Source of the DNA: Micromonospora chokoriensis
GTDB lineage: Bacteria; Actinomycetota; Actinomycetes; Mycobacteriales; Micromonosporaceae
Direction of reading: 5' to 3'
Assembly: GCF_900091505.1 (NCBI RefSeq)
Contig: NZ_LT607409.1
Location: 5,208,001-5,272,000, forward strand
DNA length: 64,000 bases
Shown here: piece by piece, positions 8,911-14,930 of the stretch
How the letters are laid out: each line of letters opens with the position of its first letter
Position numbering within the stretch: the stretch's first letter is position 1
Made by a program: the position numbers and the translations under genes
The notes under the pieces: model-generated
Told to the model about the DNA's origin: nothing
Seen by the model: the letters and a program-made list of their open reading frames with translations, nothing else
The model's database searches: none

Positions 8911-9249
8911 ATGACACACGTCGTGGCGATGCCGGTCGACGGAGGTGAGACGGTTCTGATCGAGGTCTCCGACGAACGGACCGGTATCGAGCGGGTCGGT
9001 CGGCCCGGCGAGGTCGTGCGCACCGCCGGGGAGACACTCCAGCAGGCGCTCGCGCGGGTCCGGCCGGCGGCCGAGGCGGTTCTGGACAGCGTCCGGGGTA
9101 TGGCGAAGACCCCGGACCGGGTCACCGTCGAGTTCGGTATCAAGCTGACGGCGGAGGCCGGTGTAGTGGTCGCCCGCACGGCGACGGAGGCCAACTTTGC
9201 CGTCACCGTCGAGTGGTCGATGCCCGCGGCGGCTGAGCCCACCGAGTGA
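8911..9249 (+). CDS. Trypsin-co-occurring domain 1 (Trypco1, CU044_2847 family) protein
   Basis: A 112-residue soluble protein beginning VVAMPVDGGETVLIEVSD and ending VTVEFGIKLTAEAGVVVAR then ANFAVTVEWS. This matches the small family that co-occurs with trypsin-like modules in STAND/NTPase conflict systems. The VEFGIKL...G.V.A block is the family hallmark. It sits 46 bases behind the protease-nSTAND1-WD40 gene on the same strand with a strong AGAGGAG ribosome site at 8897-8903, so the two are probably co-transcribed. The established view is association only; whether it is a regulator, an adaptor or the protease substrate is not known. Confidence 0.88.
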   Translation: MTHVVAMPVDGGETVLIEVSDERTGIERVGRPGEVVRTAGETLQQALARVRPAAEAVLDSVRGMAKTPDRVTVEFGIKLTAEAGVVVARTATEANFAVTVEWSMPAAAEPTE

Positions 9250-9314
9250 GTGCTGAGCCCGACGCCGGAGACCTCGCGGCAGTCGGACCAGCTCAGTCTC
9301 ATCGACGCACCGAC

Positions 9315-9944
9315 CTACTTGCGCAGCAGGTTGAGGAAGTCGGCGGCTGGCGGGAACGGCCGGTCCTCGGCGAACTCACCGATGTAGACGACGGCCTCCT
9401 CGTCCTGGCCGTAGGAGTAGCCGTCCAGGGCAGGGCCGACCACGAGGATGGTGCCGCCCCGCCGCCAGGCTGCGTACCGCCAGGAGTAGCTACCGATGGC
9501 GAGATGCCTGCCCTCGGTCCGGACGTCGCACTCCGGCGGGCCGAGCCGCTCGGCGAACCGGTCGATCGCCGCGTCGAGGCACGCCTCGAACTCCACGCGC
9601 CCGGCGCCCCGCAGGCTCGACCAGCCGGGTTGCGAGCCCCAGAAGTCGTCCGGCCACAGCTCTCCGCCCACCACGTAGTAGTGGACGAAGGGCAGGTAGA
9701 GGCCGTAGTCGGTGTAGACAGCATGGCCGGCCGGGGTGACGAAGTGCGCCTCGTCGGTGGGCATACCGTCGGTGGACCAGTCGAGGCTGCGCATCGCCGG
9801 GCCGGTGACACCCGGATCCTGCCAGGGTAGGTCGGCCAACCCGACGAGCTGATCGGCCAACTTCGCGTCGATAGGGCAGCTGGCGACGCAGTCCTCGATG
9901 TCCGTCTCGTCCTCGCCGTGCTCCGGCTGGTGATCTTCCGACAT
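9315..9944 (-). CDS. Hypothetical acidic protein
   Basis: A 209-residue cytoplasmic protein I do not recognise. It is aromatic-rich (VYTDYGLYLPFVHYYVVGGELW) and has an acidic N-terminal leader (EHGEDETDIEDCVASC). A segment GGTILVVGPALDGYSYGQDEEAVVYIGEF suggests a compact alpha/beta fold resembling small SMI1- or barstar-type immunity-like proteins in style only. The ATG at 9944 is preferred; an in-frame GTG at 9971 adds nine residues. It is convergent with the Trypco1 gene, with about 65 bases between stops, and is unlikely to share its transcription. Confidence 0.65.
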   Translation of the reverse strand: MSEDHQPEHGEDETDIEDCVASCPIDAKLADQLVGLADLPWQDPGVTGPAMRSLDWSTDGMPTDEAHFVTPAGHAVYTDYGLYLPFVHYYVVGGELWPDDFWGSQPGWSSLRGAGRVEFEACLDAAIDRFAERLGPPECDVRTEGRHLAIGSYSWRYAAWRRGGTILVVGPALDGYSYGQDEEAVVYIGEFAEDRPFPPAADFLNLLRK

Positions 9945-10020
9945 GGCCGGGAATTCTTCCGACGCCGGCACCGCCGCGCAAGCACGGGCCGTGACGAGAC
10001 CGCCGCGTACGTCTGCTCGA

Positions 10021-10150
10021 CTACGCGAGTGCGCGGGCTTTCACCTCTCCGTCGAGATCCGTGTGCGCGGCGGCAAGGGAGGTGGTGACCAGCAAGGCGT
10101 AGACCTCGGGTAGTTCGACGTCGTCACGGACGGCACCGGCACTGTTGGCA
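10021..10150 (-). pseudogene. Orphan coding-like tail downstream of the small-gene run
   Basis: One minus-strand frame here reads as ordinary protein (DDVELPEVYALLVTTSLAAA, ending GEVKARALA before a TAG at 10021-10023) but has no start codon or ribosome site of its own. Upstream it runs into the out-of-frame body of the neighbouring 57-residue gene. It may be the end of a formerly longer gene separated by a frameshift, or chance. No function can be proposed. Confidence 0.3.
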
Positions 10151-10324
10151 TCAGACGAGGCGCTGGATGCGGACCTTCGGCCGCTCGTTCCTGAGGTGGC
10201 CGTGCTTGTGCTGGCGGACCTGCTCGTCCCAGACAGCCTGGTCGTAGTCCGGGTCCGGCGGGATCCACTTGTGCGAGCCGTCGCTGTAGTGGAACTTCTC
10301 ATCACCGGGTCGCAGGATGCTCAT
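10151..10324 (-). CDS. Small charged hypothetical protein (57 aa)
   Basis: A 57-residue protein, MSILRPGDEKFHYSDG..., rich in His, Lys, Asp and Trp (SHKWIPPDPDYDQAVWDEQ), with no membrane segment. Its ATG overlaps the TGA of the upstream gene in an ATGA arrangement, which supports translational coupling and a real gene. I do not recognise the family. A coding-like tail in another frame lies directly after its stop (10021-10150), so it may be a shortened version of a longer protein. Confidence 0.55.
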   Translation of the reverse strand: MSILRPGDEKFHYSDGSHKWIPPDPDYDQAVWDEQVRQHKHGHLRNERPKVRIQRLV

Positions 10325-10563
10325 CGAGTCCAGCCGAGGAAGCGGTGATGCAGGTAGCCGGCGGGAACGTGGGCCAGGTCCTGAGTGGCGTCGACGAGAT
10401 GGGCGGCCAGGTAGAGGGCCAGCGACACCGGGGCTCGGTCGTACTCGGCTCGCAACTCCCAGCGCCGGGTCCGGCAAGGCCACTCCCGCGCACACCCGCC
10501 GCACGTCCAGGCCGGCTTGACCGGATGGTGCGTCGTCACTCCGGGCCGTCCTGGCTGGGCCAC
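10321..10563 (-). CDS. Conserved small actinobacterial protein with Cys motif
   Basis: An 80-residue protein with HHPVKPAWTCGGCAREWPC followed by RAEYDRAPVSLALYLAAHL and PAGYLHHRFLGW. This WxCxxCxxxWPC...LYLAxHxxDA...LYxRFLGW pattern recurs in small actinobacterial proteins encoded near XRE regulators, some labelled flavin reductases without good reason. The three Cys could hold a metal, but the role is unknown. The start is GTG at 10563; its stop overlaps the next gene by four bases. It is the middle member of a run of three small genes facing the XRE regulator gene. Confidence 0.68.
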   Translation of the reverse strand: MAQPGRPGVTTHHPVKPAWTCGGCAREWPCRTRRWELRAEYDRAPVSLALYLAAHLVDATQDLAHVPAGYLHHRFLGWTR

Positions 10564-10623
10564 CGGCCGCAGTTGATCGGACGGCCCCGCGAGGACGCCA
10601 CCCGCCGCCCGACCGGCACCAGC

Positions 10624-10794
10624 TCAATGCCGCCCACGAAGCCACCGCCGATCCGGCACCGCCCGCATGGTCTCCTCCACCGGTATTCGATCCGCCTCCG
10701 CCTCGGCAAGAAGCCGCCGCTTGGCCGCTTCCCGCTCGGCCGCCTGGATTTGCTCGCCCCGGCCTGCCGCTGGCTCGCCACCCTTACCCGGCAT
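10624..10794 (-). CDS. Small hypothetical protein (56 aa)
   Basis: A 56-residue hydrophilic protein (MPGKGGEPAAGRGEQ, then an Ala/Glu/Arg-rich helix AAEREAAKRRLLAEAEADR). The ATG at 10794 is preceded by a strong GGAGGTGGCA ribosome site, the best support that it is translated. It is the first gene of a small operon-like run on the minus strand and diverges from the XRE regulator gene across 152 bases. No family is recognised. Confidence 0.5.
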   Translation of the reverse strand: MPGKGGEPAAGRGEQIQAAEREAAKRRLLAEAEADRIPVEETMRAVPDRRWLRGRH

Positions 10795-10946
10795 TGCCAC
10801 CTCCGTCACCGAAACGCGGCAGCGCCCCCTGCGCCATCGCAGTCTCACAATGACGTCGGAGCGTCACCGGTTGCGACGGCACAACATGCGACAGACAGGA
10901 CACATTGGTGACGACATTCAGGCGACATAGCGCTATCGTGGCGGTC

Positions 10947-11696
10947 ATGGCCGCCCCCAACACCGCGTTGCGCGCTGTCCGTACCGGAATGCGCATGAGC
11001 CAAGACGACTTCGCTCGCGCGCTCCAGGCTGCCGGCCACCGCGTCGGCGAACCCAACGACGCCAACAAGAGACTCGTCCAACGATGGGAGTCGGGCGCGA
11101 TCACCGCGCCGCGCCCCGTCTACGCCCGCGCGCTGGAGGTCGTCACCGGCCTACCCATCTCGCTACTGGGCTTCGCCTCAATGCCCGGCGAACACGTCAT
11201 TGACGACGAACGGGGTGGCCACGACCTGACCTCTCCCCTGTCCAGCCTGGCCACGCCGACACCAACGGCCAAGCCCGCCACGGTCCATGGGTCGTACGAA
11301 GGTGTTTGGCTCAGCCGCTATCAGTACTACTCCAGCGGCCGGGGGGACTCCTTCGCCGGGCAACACTTCGTCGTGATGCTTCAGCATGGCGACAGGCTGA
11401 CCGTGCGCAGCCTGCCCGGCTCGGCGGCCTCGTCGCTCTCGATGGACCTGACCGTGGACGGTGCCGTTGTCACAGGCACGTGGGTGGAGCAGACCGACCC
11501 CGCCGGCTACTACCGGGGCGCCCGGTATCACGGCGCGGTCCAGCTCCTGGCCGAGCCCACGGGTCGCCGGATAGCCGGAAAGTGGGTTGGATTCGGCAAG
11601 GACATGGACGTAAACACCGGCCCGTGGGAGCTTGTCTTCCAAGACGCTTCAACGTCCAAGGCAACGCTCGATCGCTACAACACGTCGGCGACGTGA
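10947..11696 (+). CDS. XRE-type helix-turn-helix regulator with C-terminal ligand domain
   Basis: A 249-residue protein. Residues 1-75 form an XRE-like DNA-binding domain (ALRAVRTGMRMSQDDFARAL, then RWESG) with an insertion carrying GEPNDANKRLVQRWESG, a pattern seen in a recurrent actinobacterial group. After a Pro/Thr linker, residues 115-240 form an all-beta domain (SYEGVWLSRYQYYSSGRGD, then AGKWVGFGKDMDVNTGPWEL) that may bind a small ligand. The ATG at 10947 gives the family-typical N-terminus MAAPNTALRAVR. It faces the small-gene run 10151-10794 and may regulate it. Confidence 0.85.
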   Translation: MAAPNTALRAVRTGMRMSQDDFARALQAAGHRVGEPNDANKRLVQRWESGAITAPRPVYARALEVVTGLPISLLGFASMPGEHVIDDERGGHDLTSPLSSLATPTPTAKPATVHGSYEGVWLSRYQYYSSGRGDSFAGQHFVVMLQHGDRLTVRSLPGSAASSLSMDLTVDGAVVTGTWVEQTDPAGYYRGARYHGAVQLLAEPTGRRIAGKWVGFGKDMDVNTGPWELVFQDASTSKATLDRYNTSAT

Positions 11697-11815
11697 CGCA
11701 CGTACGGGCGCTGCCGGAACGGACTGAGTCGGCTCTCGTGTCACGGGCGGTGCCCCCGACGGGCACGACACGTCGAATACGGTGGAGCGAACTCGGGCAG
11801 AAGGACGGTCCTCCG

Positions 11816-12319
11816 ATGACCCTGGTACGCGGCAAGCTGGGATTCACCGACCCCAGGTCGTTCAGCCTCATCGGCTACCGGCACGGCGGCCACGGGTACG
11901 CGTTGTTCCGTGGATTCCCCTCCCCTGCGGAGATCGAGGATAGTCACAGCGACAGCGAGTTTCGGCTGCTCGACATCTGCTTCAGGAACATCGAGCGGAT
12001 CTCCTGCTGGGCCGGTGTGGGTCCGGTCCATCTGCGACACCCGACGGACGACGAGAAGGCCACCATCCAGGCACGGATCGGCCCGACCCACAACACGAAT
12101 GTCTACCTGTTGAAGCCGGACTCGATCGAGGAGTACGTCCTAGCCAGCGCGGTCTACTGGGCGGAGTACGATCTCGCCCTTACTGCGCCGAGTCCTCTTG
12201 TCGCCGAGGACGAGGAAGGCCGGACGGCCCATTCGCCGGTCGGGCAGCCTGTGCAGTTCGTCGATCAGCCATGGACGCCGTACTCCCTGTTCAACAGCAC
12301 CGGGACGACGACCGCCTAG
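11816..12319 (+). CDS. Hypothetical protein
   Basis: A 167-residue soluble protein (MTLVRGKLGFTDPRSFSLIG) containing YRHGGHGYALFRGFPSPAEI and FRLLDICFRNIERISCWAG. I do not recognise the family. The ATG at 11816 follows an AAGGACGG ribosome site. It lies 119 bases after the XRE regulator on the same strand and ends just before a strong bidirectional terminator. No signal peptide or membrane helix is present. Confidence 0.65.
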   Translation: MTLVRGKLGFTDPRSFSLIGYRHGGHGYALFRGFPSPAEIEDSHSDSEFRLLDICFRNIERISCWAGVGPVHLRHPTDDEKATIQARIGPTHNTNVYLLKPDSIEEYVLASAVYWAEYDLALTAPSPLVAEDEEGRTAHSPVGQPVQFVDQPWTPYSLFNSTGTTTA

Positions 12320-12332
12320 CCGGTCGGTACGA

Positions 12333-12375
12333 CGGCGGTGGCCGGCCACCCCCGAGGGGTGACCGGCCACCGCCG
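12333..12375. terminator. Bidirectional terminator hairpin
   Basis: A perfect 13-bp outer stem, CGGCGGTGGCCGG (12333-12345) pairing with CCGGCCACCGCCG (12363-12375), encloses a nested ACCCC/GGGGT hairpin. It lies exactly between the convergent stops at 12319 and 12386. Confidence 0.85.
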
Positions 12376-12385
12376 CGTCGATCAA

Positions 12386-13363
12386 TCAGAGCTTCGCCGC
12401 GCCCGCCTCGGTGGCCTCCTGAACCGCCGAGGTACGCCGTACCTCGGCCCGCTGGTCGCCGGCGTCCTCCCGATCCGGAGCGGCCACCCGCGCCGCCCGG
12501 TTGGCGGACGCCGCCGCCTGGTCACCGGTCACGCCACCACGGATCCGGTTGTTGGCGGCCACCTGGGCGACCGGGTCGTTGCCCGTCACCGTCAACCCAC
12601 CGTTGATGATGTTGTCGTCCACCGTGACACCACCGGTGGTGCTGGTGATGCTGACGTCGGCACCCCAGTAGCCGCCGGAGGCGCAGCTGTCCAGCCCACC
12701 GTTGGGGCCGACCTGCACGCCGCCGAGGTTGCCGGCGAACGTGGCCTTGCCGCGCACCGCGCTGCCGCACACCACGCTGCCGGTGGCGCTGTTGAGCACC
12801 GACAGCGTGCCGTCGACGAACGAGTCGTGCACGTCGGTGTAGTAGGTGCCGGTGCTGCTGAGGTTGCGCTCCACCTGGGTGCCCCGGTCGAGCCGGACCT
12901 CACCGGCACCGACGGTGACGTTGCCGGCGACGGTCGACTCCTCGGCGAACAGGAAGCTGTCGATGGTCGCGCTGCCCTTCGGCCGCACGGTCACCGTGCC
13001 GGTCCGGGCGTCGGACAGGAAGATGCCGTACCCACCGGCGGCGAGCACCACCTGACCGTCGACTGTGGTCTGCGTGGCGTCGAGGTAGCCGTCCGCGGAG
13101 ACGCGTACCTCACCACTGATCCGGCCCCCGGTCACCACCAGGTTGCCGCCGGCGGCGACGGTGACGTTGCCGGTGATCGTGGTGCCGGTCAGCGCGCAGG
13201 ACTCGCCGGCCGGCACGTACAGGTCGTTGGGCACGGTCACCGCACCGCCGGTGCCGATGCAGTGGGTGACCAGGTCGGCGTGGGCGGTGGGGGCCACGGT
13301 CAGCACCGTGGCGGCGACGACGGCGGTCACGGTGGCCAGCTTGGCGACGGTACGTCCGGGCAT
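12386..13363 (-). CDS. Secreted beta-helical (bactofilin-like) repeat protein
   Basis: A 325-residue exported protein with a cleavable signal peptide (LTVAPTAHAD). The mature part is a run of short strands separated by turns (TITGNVTVAAGGNLVVTGG, ISGEVRVSADGYLDAT, TTVDGQVVLAAGGYG), which predicts a right-handed beta-helix like polymer-forming or bactofilin cell-surface proteins. A 45-residue Ala/Arg/Glu-rich tail follows. The ATG at 13363 has a GGGAG site; an alternative ATG at 13399 overlaps the upstream stop as ATGA. It is last in the laccase-dehydrogenase-cupredoxin run and may be co-expressed with it. A structural surface role is inference. Confidence 0.75.
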   Translation of the reverse strand: MPGRTVAKLATVTAVVAATVLTVAPTAHADLVTHCIGTGGAVTVPNDLYVPAGESCALTGTTITGNVTVAAGGNLVVTGGRISGEVRVSADGYLDATQTTVDGQVVLAAGGYGIFLSDARTGTVTVRPKGSATIDSFLFAEESTVAGNVTVGAGEVRLDRGTQVERNLSSTGTYYTDVHDSFVDGTLSVLNSATGSVVCGSAVRGKATFAGNLGGVQVGPNGGLDSCASGGYWGADVSITSTTGGVTVDDNIINGGLTVTGNDPVAQVAANNRIRGGVTGDQAAASANRAARVAAPDREDAGDQRAEVRRTSAVQEATEAGAAKL

Positions 13364-13395
13364 CGTGGTACTCCCTGTCGAGAAGATTCGAGGAC

Positions 13396-14922
13396 TCATG
13401 CGCCGACGTCCGATCGGGCCGCGGCCCGGACGATGGCGCCCTGCTGCCGCCGGTCGAGCGTTCCGCCGGTCACCAACGCGAGGGTGACCGCCTCGACGTG
13501 CCGGACGAAGTCGGCGTGGCCGGGGTAGTCGGCGTGTTCGTCGATCAGATCGTTGATGGTGCAGCCGTTGCCGGTGTCGACGTTGCCGACACCGGTGTCG
13601 TCACCGTCGATGACCACCGTCGCCCGGGTGTCGGAGTCGGGGCAGGCGTCGGTGCCGTCGGCCACCACGGTGAACGTCATCGACTGCTCGGCGGAGGCGT
13701 TCCCCGCCTTGTCCGTCGCCCGCACGCGCACCGTGTGCGCTCCGGTGGCGCGAACGGTGACCGGAGCGGAGTACGCGGTCCAGACGCCGGTGTCCAGCGC
13801 GTACTCGACAGTCGCCACGCCCGACTCGGCGTCGGTGGCGGTGACGGTCACCGTCGCTGCGCCGACGTACGCGCCGTCGTCGTTGCGGTCGCCGGCCACC
13901 GTGGCGGTGACGGTGGGTGGCGTGGTGTCCTCGGCCTGCGGCTCGACGACGGTGAAGTGGGACATCTGCTCGGCCGACGTGTTACCGGCGACGTCGGTGG
14001 CCCGGAAGTGCAGCATGTGCATGCCGACCGCGGTCACCACGACCGGGCTCGTGTACGCGGTGAAGGCGGCCCCGTCCAACGCGTACTCGATGGTCGCGAC
14101 ACCGGACCCGGCGTCGGTGGCGGTCAGCGTGGCGGTGACCGTACCGACGTAGTTGCCGTCGTCGTCGCGGTCGCCGGCCAGCGCGGCCTTCACCTCCGGC
14201 GGGGTGGTGTCCTCCTCCCCCGGCTCGACGATCCGGAACGACACCGACCCGACCGCACTGGTGTTACCGGCCTGGTCGGTGGCCCGGAACTGCACCGAGT
14301 GGTCGCCGACCGCGGTCACCCGCACCGGCTCGGTGTACGGCGCGAAGCTGGTGTCGTCGACCTGGTACTCGACGGTCTCCACCCCGGAGTCGGCGTCGGT
14401 GGCCGTGACGGTCACCGTGGCCGCGCCGAGGTAGTTGCCGTCGGGGTCCTGGTCACCGGCAACGGTGGCGGCCACCGTCGGCGGTGTGGTGTCGCCGCCC
14501 CCGCCGCCCTCGGTGACGACCAGTTCGCCGACCATCTGGCTGTGGCCCGGGATCGAACAGAAGTAGCGGTAGCGACCCGGGGTGAGGGTCACCGTCGCCT
14601 GGTGGCGGCCGTTGGTGGCGTCGAACGGGCTGGCCAGGATGTTGAGGGTCACGTCGTGGTTGTAACCCTCGCTGCTGGTGTCGAAGGTCAGCGTGTGCGG
14701 CATCCCGATGGTGTTGCCGGTGGCCTCGCTGTTCTCCCAGATGATCGTGGTCTCGCCGGCCACGGCGGTGGCGGGTGCGGACTTGTAGCGGGTGATGTCG
14801 CCGTCGGCGGTCCAGGTCAGCACCTGTGCCGCGGCTCGGGGGGCGGCGGAGGCCGGCGTCGCCACCCACGGGGTCACCGTGAGCAGGAGCGCCGCCAGCA
14901 CTGCCGTTATTCGTCGGGGCAT
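13396..14922 (-). CDS. Secreted cupredoxin with Ig-like repeats and unassigned C-terminal domain
   Basis: A 508-residue exported protein. After a signal peptide (TPWVATPASAAP), residues 32-140 form a plastocyanin/halocyanin-type cupredoxin with the type 1 copper ligands visible: the His of GMPHTLTF, then Cys, His and Met of YFCSIPGHSQMVG. A Gly linker is followed by three OmpL47-type Ig repeats of about 95 residues, each starting DTTPP and containing GSGVATIEYALDG-like and FRATDxAGN-like segments. Residues 427-508 are an unassigned domain shared with the neighbouring giant protein. The cupredoxin probably shuttles electrons outside the cell, perhaps with the adjacent dehydrogenase and laccase (inference). 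Confidence 0.87.
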   Translation of the reverse strand: MPRRITAVLAALLLTVTPWVATPASAAPRAAAQVLTWTADGDITRYKSAPATAVAGETTIIWENSEATGNTIGMPHTLTFDTSSEGYNHDVTLNILASPFDATNGRHQATVTLTPGRYRYFCSIPGHSQMVGELVVTEGGGGGDTTPPTVAATVAGDQDPDGNYLGAATVTVTATDADSGVETVEYQVDDTSFAPYTEPVRVTAVGDHSVQFRATDQAGNTSAVGSVSFRIVEPGEEDTTPPEVKAALAGDRDDDGNYVGTVTATLTATDAGSGVATIEYALDGAAFTAYTSPVVVTAVGMHMLHFRATDVAGNTSAEQMSHFTVVEPQAEDTTPPTVTATVAGDRNDDGAYVGAATVTVTATDAESGVATVEYALDTGVWTAYSAPVTVRATGAHTVRVRATDKAGNASAEQSMTFTVVADGTDACPDSDTRATVVIDGDDTGVGNVDTGNGCTINDLIDEHADYPGHADFVRHVEAVTLALVTGGTLDRRQQGAIVRAAARSDVGA

Positions 14923-14930
14923 CGTCTCTC

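Noticed and set aside
13640..14500. Tandem DNA repeats suggested by repeated VTATD-type coding segments
   Set aside because: These are three diverged Ig-like protein repeats, not DNA-level repeats. No CRISPR or variable-number repeat structure is present.
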